Below, piece by piece: positions 8,222 to 16,299 of a stretch of 44,712 nt of DNA; the stretch's first letter is position 1; every line of letters starts with the position of its first letter. The position numbers and the translations under genes were made by a program. The notes under the pieces were generated by a model. That model saw nothing but the letters and a program-made list of their open reading frames with translations. It made no database searches and was not told the origin of the DNA. This stretch comes from Thermotogaceae bacterium (GTDB lineage: Bacteria > Thermotogota > Thermotogae > B21-G9 > HyVt-16). The DNA lies in NCBI GenBank assembly GCA_029981435.1, contig JARRBB010000007.1:1-44712 (forward strand), written 5' to 3'.

Positions 8222-9007
8222 ATGATGATATCTCTGTATAGTGCAGCTACAGGAATGGGGGTACAACAGACCAAACTCGATACCATAAGTAACAATCTTG
8301 CAAACGTTGATACAACAGGTTACAAGAAGGTTAGAGCCGAATTTGAAGATCTTGTTTATCAGTACTTCAAGGATGCAGGTATCCCCACCGCACAGACTTC
8401 ACAGCTTCCCACAGGTTTGTATGTTGGTCACGGTGCAAGGTTATCGGCTACTACAAGGATTTTCACTCTTGGTAATCTTGAACAGACAGGTAACGCGCTC
8501 GATATTGCTATTGCCGGTGATGGGTTTTTCCAAATACAGCTTCAGGATGGCCGGGTCGCCTACACACGTGATGGTGCTTTCAAAATAAATAGTAGTGGTC
8601 AAATAGTGACGAGCAATGGGAATCTTCTGGTACCTAACATACTCGTACCAAACAACGCTGTTTCAATAAACATATCCGAAGATGGGATAATAAGTGCTGA
8701 ACTTGCGGACGGTACTATACAAAACCTTGGTAACATAACCCTTGTTAAATTCGTGAATCCCGCTGGTTTGAAATCCATAGGGAACAACCTGTTTTTGGCA
8801 ACCAACGCCTCAGGCGCACCGATAGAAGGAATACCAAATCAAGATGGTTTCGGTGCTCTTCAACAGGGATACCTTGAAAAATCCAACGTGGATGTTTTAA
8901 ACGAGATGGTAAATATGATAACAGCTCAAAGAGCTTATGAAATCAATGCGAGGGCCGTTCAGACTGCAGATGATATGTTAAGAACCATAGGAACACTCAA
9001 ACGATAA
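8222..9007 (+). CDS. flgG: Flagellar distal rod protein FlgG
   Basis: A 261-residue rod protein. TISNNLANVDTTGYKKVRAEFEDLVYQ near the N-terminus is a near-consensus FlgG signature. IAGDGFFQIQLQDGRVAYTRDGAF is the central motif. NVDVLNEMVNMITAQRAYEINARAVQTADDML is the typical C-terminal polymerisation helix. FlgG forms the distal rod that crosses the periplasm. The ATG at 8222 is followed by a second ATG codon, and either could be used. GCGGGGGTGA, at the end of flgF, is the likely ribosome site. flgA begins three bases after its stop. Confidence 0.95.
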   Translation: MMISLYSAATGMGVQQTKLDTISNNLANVDTTGYKKVRAEFEDLVYQYFKDAGIPTAQTSQLPTGLYVGHGARLSATTRIFTLGNLEQTGNALDIAIAGDGFFQIQLQDGRVAYTRDGAFKINSSGQIVTSNGNLLVPNILVPNNAVSINISEDGIISAELADGTIQNLGNITLVKFVNPAGLKSIGNNLFLATNASGAPIEGIPNQDGFGALQQGYLEKSNVDVLNEMVNMITAQRAYEINARAVQTADDMLRTIGTLKR

Positions 9008-9009
9008 TT

Positions 9010-9981
9010 ATGAGCAGGTCTTTTAGACTGTTTCAAGCGCTCCTTGCCCTCGCCTTCCTCCTTCTGAGTAGTACTTTTTTCTCTAACCCGATCCTTGAAT
9101 TGAAGGATCGGGTCCTTCTTAATAACAATAATACCATATTTGCGGCGGATGTTGTTAAAAATCATGAATCTATACCGGAAATTCTTTATCGGCTCGTTAT
9201 AGCCTATGTTCCATCGAGTGTCAGTTACATGGAACTGGATTCACAGGTCGTTGTAAATCTTATCAAACAGAATTTGAAAGGTTATGAAATCCGTGCAAGT
9301 TCGGACAAAATAATAGTCCAGCGTCACGAAAATAAAACAGGTGAAACTTTTAAAAGCCTCAATGAATTGATTCAGGATTTTGAGAAAAAAATCATGAAAG
9401 AGTTCAAAGATGTAAAAATTGTGTGGCCTGATTCTTATAGTTTACCTGAAGAAGATAAAAGCACTGAATACTCTTATTCTTACACCAGAGCAGGCGATAG
9501 ATACATCAATGTATTGATAAAAGAAATATCTAATGGTAAGGTGTCAAGAATCACAAACTTGAGAGTTGAACTCATTTTAACAAGGATGATAGTCGTCGCA
9601 AAAAGAAAAATCAATTACGGTGAAATAATTGGAAAGGATGATATAGAGTTGAAAGAGGTAAACATCTTTGGCAAAAAAGAGACATTTTCAGACAGTTTAG
9701 AGAACGTAGCAGGGAAAAGGGCCAAAAGAAGTTTTGCTGAAGGAGATCCTATAGCACTTGAATTCCTTGAGGTTCCACCGTATGTTACCAAAGGACAGAT
9801 AATAACAGCATATGTCAGTATCAACGGAATAACCGTTACAACCTTCGCCAGACTTATGGAAGATGGAAACATTGGAGAAATCGTAAGTGCACGAAACGTT
9901 GAAACAGGTCAATTGGTCTACGGCGTTGTTGAAGAAGGTCCAAAGTTAAGAATACTTACCGATAGGGAGAGTAAAGAATAA
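9010..9981 (+). CDS. flgA: Flagellar P-ring assembly chaperone FlgA (SAF domain)
   Basis: A 323-residue exported protein. Residues 1-25 form a signal peptide. Residues about 195-320 form a SAF-type domain: RMIVVAKRKINYGEIIGKDDIELKEV, then KRAKRSFAEGDPIALEFLEVPPYVTKGQIITA, and a C-terminal SARNVETGQLVYGVV, which are standard FlgA features. FlgA helps FlgI assemble into the P-ring in the periplasm. It sits between flgG and flgH/flgI, as expected. The N-terminal 190 residues are longer than in minimal FlgA proteins and have no clear homology that I can see. A strong 11-bp inverted repeat lies in codons about 26-35 and is listed separately. Confidence 0.9.
   Translation: MSRSFRLFQALLALAFLLLSSTFFSNPILELKDRVLLNNNNTIFAADVVKNHESIPEILYRLVIAYVPSSVSYMELDSQVVVNLIKQNLKGYEIRASSDKIIVQRHENKTGETFKSLNELIQDFEKKIMKEFKDVKIVWPDSYSLPEEDKSTEYSYSYTRAGDRYINVLIKEISNGKVSRITNLRVELILTRMIVVAKRKINYGEIIGKDDIELKEVNIFGKKETFSDSLENVAGKRAKRSFAEGDPIALEFLEVPPYVTKGQIITAYVSINGITVTTFARLMEDGNIGEIVSARNVETGQLVYGVVEEGPKLRILTDRESKE
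9086..9113 (+). other. Perfect 11-bp inverted repeat inside the 5' end of flgA
   Basis: ACCCGATCCTT at 9086-9096 and AAGGATCGGGT at 9103-9113 are exact reverse complements with a 6-base loop. The RNA hairpin would be GC-rich for this genome and would lie about 75 bases after the flgA start. No T-run follows, so it is not a standard intrinsic terminator. It may slow or attenuate flgA translation, or be chance. Confidence 0.75.
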
Positions 9982-9983
9982 AT

Positions 9984-10604
9984 ATGAGAAAAGGTCGAGC
10001 AATCTATACGATTTTTATTCTTATTTTGCTCATACCAAATCTTCTTTTTCAGAATTCACTCTGGAACAGTTCAAATAGTGCAAAATTCAAAAATATAATA
10101 GCTAACAGAACAGGCACCAGCGTTGGTGATATAGTGACTATCGTGGTATATGAAAGCTCATTGACTTCCAGTAAATCTTCGAATCCTGATTTCAAAGGTG
10201 GTCTAATTTCGGCTGTATCGAATGTTATAAACAGCATAGGAAGTCTCGACCTATCGAAGTTCATACCGATAAGAAGCAATCCATCGCCCGAGAACACCGA
10301 CAGGGAATCGAGTAATGAGACAAAAATAGTTCTTCAGGTTGCCGCAGTTGTGAAGGAAGTTTACGATAATGGAACAGTTCTACTGGTTGGAAAGAAGGAT
10401 ATAAAAGTTGAGGACCAGAATTTGCAAATAATGATAAGTGGTATAGCACGCATAGAAGACATAAGCAGAGATAATTCAATAGATTCAACGAAACTTGCAG
10501 AAGCCAACATAATATACAACGGCCAGATAGTTTTTCAGCAAAATCCGGGGCAGGATAGATGGTTCGAGTGGATACTCTCAGCACTTGCGGGGGTGTTGTT
10601 TTGA
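9984..10604 (+). CDS. flgH: Flagellar L-ring protein FlgH, no lipobox cysteine
   Basis: A 206-residue exported protein between flgA and flgI. Its N-terminal half has SLWNSSNSAKFKNIIANRTG followed by VGDIVTIVVYESS, the FlgH signature. The C-terminal half has the ISGIARIEDISRDNSIDSTKLAEANIIYNG segment, also typical. FlgH forms the L-ring in the outer membrane. In Proteobacteria it is a lipoprotein, but this protein contains no cysteine at all. The hydrophobic leader (residues about 8-22) would be cleaved by ordinary signal peptidase just before QNSLW. That fits an organism whose outer sheath is not a standard LPS membrane. The stop codon overlaps the flgI ATG. Confidence 0.9.
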   Translation: MRKGRAIYTIFILILLIPNLLFQNSLWNSSNSAKFKNIIANRTGTSVGDIVTIVVYESSLTSSKSSNPDFKGGLISAVSNVINSIGSLDLSKFIPIRSNPSPENTDRESSNETKIVLQVAAVVKEVYDNGTVLLVGKKDIKVEDQNLQIMISGIARIEDISRDNSIDSTKLAEANIIYNGQIVFQQNPGQDRWFEWILSALAGVLF

Positions 10605-11602
10605 TGGAAAAAAAGCTTTTAAAGATAACAATGATGTTCTTGCTAATCGTTCTAACAGGTACCTTATTATTGAATGCTCAAACTGTTAGATTGAAAGATA
10701 TAGCGAAATTTCGTGGAGCTCGTGATAACCAACTTTTCGGTGTTGGACTTGTAGTTGGATTGAATGGAACCGGTGATTCTACGGTTGTTCCCTCTACCCT
10801 GGTGGCCAATATGTTGAAAAATTTCGGAATGAATTTTACAGCGAGTGAATTAAAATCTAAAAACAGCGCCATAGTTATGGTTACAGCAGATATTCCACCT
10901 TTTTATAAAGAAGGAATGAGGCTTGACGTTACGATATCATCACTTGGAGATGCCAAAAGTCTTGCCGGCGGTATTCTACTTCAAACGCCTCTTTACGGTG
11001 CAGATGGAAACGTTTATGCTGTTGCACAAGGACCTTTGAGTATTGGTGGTGAAGATGTTGGGCAGACGGTTAATCTTCAAAAAAGACATCAACTGGTAGC
11101 TTACATTCCGCAGGGTGCTATAGTTGAAAGGGAAATACCAATGGAAATAGTATCTAACAACAGCATAACTTTGTTGCTGGACCATCCAGATTTTACTACA
11201 GCAGCACGTGCAGCACAGGCTATAAACTCAAAATTTGAATCTGTAATTGCAAAAGCTATAGATGCAGCTTCTATAAAGATAAAAATTCCTAAGATTTTTG
11301 AAGATGATTTGATAACTTTTCTTGCTATAATCGAAGAAATAGAAGTTGTACCTGACATTCCCGCTAAGATAGTTGTCAACGAAAGAACGGGAACGATAGT
11401 TTTCGGTGGAAAGATAAAGATACACGACTGCGTGATTTCTTATGGTAATTTCAATGTTTCGATCAAATCAACAGGCGATAACACCGTCGAAAGCCTTGTG
11501 AACGCTTTAAAGGCTTCAGGAGCCACACCACAGGATATTATCGCCATACTTCAGACACTTAAACAGTCTGGTGCCCTTCAGGTTGAATTGATAGTGATGT
11601 AA
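10604..11602 (+). CDS. flgI: Flagellar P-ring protein FlgI
   Basis: A 332-residue protein with signal peptide MEKKLLKITMMFLLIVLTG and cleavage near the AQT at about residue 25. Conserved elements follow: RLKDIAKFRGARDNQLFGVGLVVGLNGTGDS, then ADIPPFYKEGMRLDVTISSLGDAKSLAGG and later IVVNERTGTIVFGG, all standard FlgI. Subunits form the P-ring bushing around the rod. The start at 10604 overlaps the flgH stop in a TGATG arrangement. A GCGGGGGTG site lies about ten bases upstream, which argues against the longer in-frame start at 10559, since that reads 45 bases into flgH. The C-terminus ends in the usual LKQSGALQVELIVM. Confidence 0.96.
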   Translation: MEKKLLKITMMFLLIVLTGTLLLNAQTVRLKDIAKFRGARDNQLFGVGLVVGLNGTGDSTVVPSTLVANMLKNFGMNFTASELKSKNSAIVMVTADIPPFYKEGMRLDVTISSLGDAKSLAGGILLQTPLYGADGNVYAVAQGPLSIGGEDVGQTVNLQKRHQLVAYIPQGAIVEREIPMEIVSNNSITLLLDHPDFTTAARAAQAINSKFESVIAKAIDAASIKIKIPKIFEDDLITFLAIIEEIEVVPDIPAKIVVNERTGTIVFGGKIKIHDCVISYGNFNVSIKSTGDNTVESLVNALKASGATPQDIIAILQTLKQSGALQVELIVM

Positions 11603-11617
11603 TGGGAGGCTATTTGA

Positions 11618-11917
11618 ATGAAAATCACAGATATCGGAATTTTCAAAGCTTTAAATTCTCGGAATGTTCAGAACTCCGAACTTGAAAGGTACATCGATGA
11701 ATTTGTTGGGAGTGTCTTTTCGAAAATACTGAAAGATCTGGACAAAACGATCCCGAAAAATGATTTGATAAAAGAAAGCAATGGTGAAAGATGGTTTAAA
11801 GAAATGCTGTACGATGAATACTCGATTATAATAGCCCGTGAGAATTTTGGAGATATAAGGCAAAAAATTCTTTCGCAACTTTCGTTAAAGTCCTACAATA
11901 TAAATGTCGATAAATAG
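11618..11917 (+). CDS. flgJ: FlgJ-like rod-binding protein, no muramidase domain
   Basis: A 99-residue protein. EFVGSVFSKILKDLDKTIPK followed by GERWFKEMLYDEYSIIIAR resembles the N-terminal rod-capping domain of FlgJ. The glucosaminidase domain of enterobacterial FlgJ is absent, as in many other phyla, so wall hydrolysis for rod passage must come from another protein. Position directly after flgI matches the usual flgI-flgJ order. The ribosome site is GGGAGGC. The homology is recognised from the motif and the context together, and by motif alone it would be weaker. Confidence 0.78.
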   Translation: MKITDIGIFKALNSRNVQNSELERYIDEFVGSVFSKILKDLDKTIPKNDLIKESNGERWFKEMLYDEYSIIIARENFGDIRQKILSQLSLKSYNINVDK

Positions 11918-11930
11918 AAAGAAAAGGGTC

Positions 11931-11947
11931 TCACCATTAAGGTGGGG
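11931..11947 (+). promoter_or_regulatory. Small hairpin overlapping the flaG ribosome site
   Basis: CTCACC and GGTGGG, separated by ATTAA, can form a six-pair stem (one G-U pair). Its right arm is the first part of the GGTGGGGGG ribosome site of flaG. Pairing would partly hide the site, although three G residues stay free. The stem is short, so any effect would be modest. Confidence 0.4.
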
Positions 11948-11954
11948 GGATAAT

Positions 11955-12320
11955 ATGTCCGATGTCAACAATGTCAAAGATGTTCGAAATTTTTATCCTT
12001 TGCAGGCAATGGACAACATAATGTCAAGGGAAAATAATATTAAATCTGATAAAAATGGCCATAATTCTCAACCTGTTGAATCACAAAAAATCAGCGTTGA
12101 TGATGCTATGAACATATTGAAAGAGAAACTCGAAAAACTATCGAAACTATTTCGAAGTGAGGCACAGTTTACCTTCGATAGAGACATAGACAAAGTTATT
12201 GTAAAAATAAAGGACAAAGACACCGGTGAAATCATAAGACAGATTCCTCCAGAAGTTGCCGTTAAGATTGCAAAAAAGGTCGACGAACTAATTGGCATTC
12301 TTTTTGATGAACTCGCTTAA
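11955..12320 (+). CDS. flaG: FlaG family flagellar protein
   Basis: A 121-residue protein. The N-terminal half is polar and likely disordered. The C-terminal half contains FDRDIDKVIVKIKDKDTGEIIRQIPPEVAVKIAKKVDELIG, the FlaG domain (DTGEIIRQIPPE is the diagnostic core). FlaG proteins affect filament length and are encoded next to fliD in many bacteria, as here. The ATG at 11955 follows GGTGGGGGG at ideal spacing. The longer reading from 11904 overlaps the flgJ-like gene by 14 bases, begins with basic sequence unlike the family, and is rejected. A hairpin may overlap the ribosome site (listed separately). Confidence 0.9.
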   Translation: MSDVNNVKDVRNFYPLQAMDNIMSRENNIKSDKNGHNSQPVESQKISVDDAMNILKEKLEKLSKLFRSEAQFTFDRDIDKVIVKIKDKDTGEIIRQIPPEVAVKIAKKVDELIGILFDELA

Positions 12321-12344
12321 ACAAAATTCGGGAAGTGATACAAA

Positions 12345-14129
12345 ATGGTTGATAATATAAACAATGGACCGTCGTTTAGAATAGGTGGTATTGTAAGTGG
12401 TCTTGATACAAGCAGCATAATCGAAGGGTTGCTCTCAATAGAAAGTCAGCGCCTCGAAAAACTTCAGAAACAGCAAGAAATACTCAATTTAAGGCGCGAG
12501 CTATTTCAGGAACTGGATGATAAACTTGAAGAATTGATGGAAAAAGTTTTTGACCTCAAACTTTCTTCCACCTTCAACGCTAAATCGATTTCTTCAAGCG
12601 ATGAAGACTCGGTTATTGGCAGTGTAACATCCCTTGCACAGGTCACTTCTTTTAAAGTAAGAGTATCAAATCTTGTGTCTTATACCACAATAGAACCTTC
12701 AGAAACCTTTGGAAAGATTCCAGCTTCCACAACCCAATATTCGGACTTAAACAGTCGAATTACACCCATCGAAGGCACTTTTTACATAAATGGTGTGGAG
12801 ATAGAAGTATCTTCCACTGATACGATAGACGATATAGTAAACAAAATAAATTCAAGTGTTTCAGGCGTTACAGCTTCGTACAATGATTCCACTGGAAAAT
12901 TAACACTTTCAAGTTCATCGCAAATAACTATTTCAAATGGAACAAGCAATTTCTTAGATGTTTTTAATCTTAAAAATTCTCCTTTGATCGAAAGTGGTGG
13001 GGTTTACTCCATCGAAAGTACCACACAGATAGGTGCTTTGACAAAAAACACAACTTTAACAGATGCTGCAACTGCTAAGGGACTATCGTTCAATTCTGGA
13101 ACTATCAAAATCAACGGCGTTGAAATAACTATTGATGGAACTGAAACGCTTGATGAGGTCCTTGATAAGATTAATCAATCGGACGCCAATGTGTATGCAT
13201 GGTACGATGAAACAGCAGATAAAGTCTTTATAAGATCAACTGTTGGTGGACCAAGGGATCTGGTTCTTGAAGACACTGATTCAACCAATCTTTTCAAAAT
13301 ACTTGGTCTGGAAAGTGGTACTAAAATCGCAGGCCAAGCCGCTAGTTTAGAAGTAAGTTTCGACAGTGGCATGAGTTGGACAACGTATTACAGTGATTCA
13401 AACAGCTTCGAAATAGCGGAAGGAATAAACCTGACGGCCCTTTCTACAACAGCTACTCCTGTTGATATAAAGGTGAATTTAAATACAGACGCTATTATTG
13501 AAAAAATATCGGATTTTGTTGATAAATACAATGAGGTTATGGATTACATATACACAAAACTCAACGAAGAAGAAATTGAAGACAAAGACTGGAACGAAAT
13601 GACAGACGATGAGAAAAAACAGGGGCTTTTAAAAAACGACGATACACTCGAGAGAATATTCCAATCTTTGAGAAATTTCATATACACAAGTGTCAGTGGT
13701 CTCGAATATTCGAATCTTACAGAAATAGGGATTTCAAGTGGTGATGAAGGTCAGAGCTACGAAAACATATCAAAAGGTCATATAGAATTAGATGAGGATA
13801 GGTTGCGAGAAGCTTTATCACAGGACTTGAATGCCGTTGAAAACCTGTTCAGGATAGACAGCGATGAAAATCAAGGAATAGCCGTTCAACTTTACTCAAC
13901 ACTCAGAGAATACACCAAATTTGGTGGTCTTATAGATAGCGTCGCAGGGGTCAATGGTTTCATATCCAGAGAGCTCTGGGATATTTCAGAAAGGATAATA
14001 AACGAAGCCGAAAGGCTTCAAAAAAGAGAACAGGAACTCTGGAGACGTTTCTCGGTTATGGAAAGTTATCTCTCAAGATTTCAGGCACAGAGTGCCTGGC
14101 TTTCACAAGCTTTTGGTAGCCAACAATGA
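12345..14129 (+). CDS. fliD: Flagellar filament cap protein FliD (HAP2)
   Basis: A 594-residue protein. The N-terminus contains GGIVSGLDTSSIIEGLLSIE followed by a heptad-like helix, which is the FliD N-terminal domain. Repeated INGVEI segments at about residues 148 and 256 belong to the cap leg domains. The C-terminus has VDKYNEVMDYIYTKLNEE and GLIDSVAGVNGF, then a long helix with FSVMESYLSRFQAQSAWLSQAF, all typical. FliD caps the filament and guides flagellin insertion. It is exported without a cleaved signal. It is the last gene of the flagellar run and is followed by a strong hairpin. No fliS lies beside it in this window. Confidence 0.95.
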   Translation: MVDNINNGPSFRIGGIVSGLDTSSIIEGLLSIESQRLEKLQKQQEILNLRRELFQELDDKLEELMEKVFDLKLSSTFNAKSISSSDEDSVIGSVTSLAQVTSFKVRVSNLVSYTTIEPSETFGKIPASTTQYSDLNSRITPIEGTFYINGVEIEVSSTDTIDDIVNKINSSVSGVTASYNDSTGKLTLSSSSQITISNGTSNFLDVFNLKNSPLIESGGVYSIESTTQIGALTKNTTLTDAATAKGLSFNSGTIKINGVEITIDGTETLDEVLDKINQSDANVYAWYDETADKVFIRSTVGGPRDLVLEDTDSTNLFKILGLESGTKIAGQAASLEVSFDSGMSWTTYYSDSNSFEIAEGINLTALSTTATPVDIKVNLNTDAIIEKISDFVDKYNEVMDYIYTKLNEEEIEDKDWNEMTDDEKKQGLLKNDDTLERIFQSLRNFIYTSVSGLEYSNLTEIGISSGDEGQSYENISKGHIELDEDRLREALSQDLNAVENLFRIDSDENQGIAVQLYSTLREYTKFGGLIDSVAGVNGFISRELWDISERIINEAERLQKREQELWRRFSVMESYLSRFQAQSAWLSQAFGSQQ

Positions 14130-14157
14130 ACGAACAAGATTAAAATTATCGCGAATT

Positions 14158-14181
14158 CCCACACCTTACAGAAGGTGTGGG
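14158..14181 (+). terminator. Hairpin terminator between convergent fliD and MBL-hydrolase genes
   Basis: CCCACACCTT (14158-14167) and AAGGTGTGGG (14172-14181) form a perfect 10-bp stem with a 4-base loop. A short T-poor tail follows (GGTTTACT). It lies between two convergent genes whose stops are about 60 bases apart and could serve both. The stem is strong but the U-tract is weak on either strand. Confidence 0.75.
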
Positions 14182-14187
14182 GGTTTA

Positions 14188-14892
14188 CTATAGTTCTATC
14201 GTTTCACCCGGATTTAAAAGTATACACTCTATATTTATCTCATCCAGACGTTTTTTAAACTGCTCGGCATCAGCCTTTATTATCTCCCATGTGTTGTAAT
14301 GCATCGGTATAACTTTGCGAGGACTCACAAATTTCGCTGCAAATATGGCATCTTCAATGTCCATAACATAATTTCCACCGATTGGTAAAAGTGCCACATC
14401 GATACCCTCATCTGCAAGCAGTTTCATATCAGTCGTTAAACCTGTGTCACCGGCGTGATAGATTTTCTGACCGTTGATCGATATGACAAAACCACATGGA
14501 TTGCCTCCGTAGATGATGTTTCCATCTTCCTCCACTATACCTGAACCATGCAGAGCAGGTGTCATCTTGACAACACCGAAGGGAAATTCAAACCTTCCAC
14601 CAATGTGCATTGGATGCGTTGAAATGTCAAATCTTTTAGATAGATAGGTAGATAACTCAAAAGTCGCTACAACAGTTGAGTTATATTTCTTAGCTATTTC
14701 AACTGCATCGCCCACGTGATCTCCGTGGCCATGTGTTATGAAGATATAATCCACTTTTTTAATATCCTCTAATTTAACCAGACAGACAGGATTTTGAGAT
14801 ATGAATGGATCGATAAGTATCCTGAATTCCTCGGTTTCCAACTGAAAAGCAGCATGACCAAAAAAGGTGAGACTGACTTTATTTTGCCTCAT
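14188..14892 (-). CDS. Metallo-beta-lactamase-fold hydrolase (UPF0173-like)
   Basis: A 234-residue single-domain MBL-fold protein. THGHGDH at 53-59 gives the metal ligands His54, His56, Asp58 and His59. Further histidines lie in [16 protein letters not shown] and IPMHYNT, which completes a two-metal site. The overall pattern, with HAAFQLE near the N-terminus and [21 protein letters not shown], matches the UPF0173 metal-dependent hydrolases. These are cytoplasmic and their substrate is not established. The ribosome site is GGGGGTG. It is transcribed after the trmO-like gene, with a 25-base gap. Confidence 0.88.
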   Translation of the reverse strand: MRQNKVSLTFFGHAAFQLETEEFRILIDPFISQNPVCLVKLEDIKKVDYIFITHGHGDHVGDAVEIAKKYNSTVVATFELSTYLSKRFDISTHPMHIGGRFEFPFGVVKMTPALHGSGIVEEDGNIIYGGNPCGFVISINGQKIYHAGDTGLTTDMKLLADEGIDVALLPIGGNYVMDIEDAIFAAKFVSPRKVIPMHYNTWEIIKADAEQFKKRLDEINIECILLNPGETIEL

Positions 14893-14917
14893 TTTTCAAG
14901 CACCCCCTGTTTAAAAA

Positions 14918-15415
14918 TCAAAAATTATGTGGAATACCTTTGATATGTAAAATCAAATGTTCTTTATCTTCCAACTCATCAACCCAGCCATAATTCGCAT
15001 CTTCTCTGGTATCTAAATCTTTTATATATGGTTTGATATCGATTACAGGCGTACCGTTAAATGCATCTATACTCGATATGTAGATTACGTTATCTTTTAT
15101 ACTTTTAATCTCCACAACGCTCAATCCAATTGGATTAGGGCGTACTGGAGATCTGCTTGCGAAAACTCCAACTTTTTCTCCATTGCTCCATGGTGGTGAA
15201 ACTATCATCGATGGCTCACGGTTGATCTTATCCAAGAAATAGATCACGTAGATATATCTGAAACTTTCTAATCGATAGAGACCCTCAGTAAATTCCGGAT
15301 TCAAAACAATACAAAAATCTTCATCAGCTTGATCTCTAAATGGCTGGTACGGTGCAGACGAAACATAAGGTGTTCTAATAATCCCTATGGATTTTATTTC
15401 AAAGCTACTTTTCAA
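14918..15415 (-). CDS. trmO: TrmO-like tRNA methyltransferase (TsaA/YaeB family)
   Basis: A 165-residue protein. IGIIRTPY near the N-terminus, then FASRSPVRPNPIGLSVVEI and DAFNGTPVIDIKPYI, are the signature of the TsaA/TrmO beta-barrel family. Members use S-adenosylmethionine to methylate the N6-threonylcarbamoyladenosine at position 37 of some tRNAs. The core domain is complete, but the C-terminal extension found in the E. coli enzyme is absent. The start is a TTG with GAGGTGAT six to eight bases upstream. The family is certain. The tRNA specificity is inferred from it. Confidence 0.85.
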   Translation of the reverse strand: MKSSFEIKSIGIIRTPYVSSAPYQPFRDQADEDFCIVLNPEFTEGLYRLESFRYIYVIYFLDKINREPSMIVSPPWSNGEKVGVFASRSPVRPNPIGLSVVEIKSIKDNVIYISSIDAFNGTPVIDIKPYIKDLDTREDANYGWVDELEDKEHLILHIKGIPHNF

Positions 15416-15675
15416 TATCGATCACCTCTTGAAAATATTATATCACTTAAAGATAGAAACGTTTATTCTAAAAATAATTTATGGAGACGAGAAAATGAAA
15501 AGAAACAAATAATAAGAACAAAGTGGTAAAATTTATAATAAGCATAAGTGAAATTTTCGAATTTCTCATGATCAAAACACTTAAAAAACCATAAAAAGCT
15601 GATGAAAATTTCTACATCGCCAAGAATATTGGAAAAAATAAGGCTATTTTAAAATCTTAATAGAGGAGGGAAAGT

Positions 15676-16272
15676 GTGAAAAAGGCTAAATTCAAATTGA
15701 GTATTTTGTTGAGTATCGTGGCACTGGTCTTCATGCTGTTTGGATGTGGTCCAGTGGAGATATGGATAGGGGTTGATATTCCACTAACGGTTATCGAAAT
15801 TTCTCTTGTAGACTCAATATCTCTGTCACCTTCTTTTGTATTACTTGAAACAGGTGAAAAGTTCAAAGTTTATGATTCAATCATTCACATTGCTTTGTCA
15901 GATGAAGCCAAAAACGATATTGGAAACAGACAGATAACCGATATAGAAATAAGCATTGATGCAAGTTTAAATTCAACATACTCATCTCCTGTGCACGTAG
16001 AACTTTATCTGACAGAAACACCTGTTTCTACTTCAGAAGATTTATCGGCACAGGACCTCGTATGGGAAGGAGATGTAGAATCTGGGACCGTAATCTCCGA
16101 AACTCTTAATCTTTCAAACTCTCCGGGATTACAACATGTGATAAATATATTGAATAGCTCAAACAGAGAGGGTGACCTTTACGTTGCTGTAATTCACGAT
16201 TACCCTGAAACAGACCCTGCTACCGTGACATTCGATATAACAGTAACGCGATTGAAGGTAACACTGTTTTGA
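15676..16272 (+). CDS. Predicted lipoprotein of unknown function
   Basis: I do not recognise this 198-residue protein. The GTG start follows GAGGAGGG at good spacing. The N-terminus has two lysines, a hydrophobic run and MLFGCG, a lipobox with the lipidated cysteine near residue 24. The rest alternates polar and hydrophobic residues and looks beta-rich. It stands alone: convergent with the peptidase gene on the right across a strong terminator, and divergent from trmO on the left across 260 bases of AT-rich sequence that must hold its promoter. It has no visible similarity to the other predicted lipoprotein at 2811-3704. Confidence 0.75.
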   Translation: MKKAKFKLSILLSIVALVFMLFGCGPVEIWIGVDIPLTVIEISLVDSISLSPSFVLLETGEKFKVYDSIIHIALSDEAKNDIGNRQITDIEISIDASLNSTYSSPVHVELYLTETPVSTSEDLSAQDLVWEGDVESGTVISETLNLSNSPGLQHVINILNSSNREGDLYVAVIHDYPETDPATVTFDITVTRLKVTLF

Positions 16273-16273
16273 G

Positions 16274-16299
16274 AAAAGTGGGGGAATCCCCCCACTTTT
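16274..16299 (+). terminator. Bidirectional intrinsic terminator
   Basis: AAAAGTGGGGG pairs with CCCCCACTTTT over 11 bp with a 4-base loop. A-rich and T-rich ends on the two sides let it work on both strands. It sits exactly between the stops of the convergent lipoprotein and M20 peptidase genes, and the last bases of the latter overlap it. Confidence 0.9.

Noticed and set aside
10559-10603. Longer FlgI start
   Set aside because: It would read 45 bases into flgH and precede the signal peptide; ATG 10604 has a proper ribosome site.
15416-15675. Hidden small gene in the 260-base gap before the orphan lipoprotein
   Set aside because: Very AT-rich with frequent stops in all frames and no ribosome site leading to a frame of useful length. 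TATAAT at 15534-15539 lacks a good -35.
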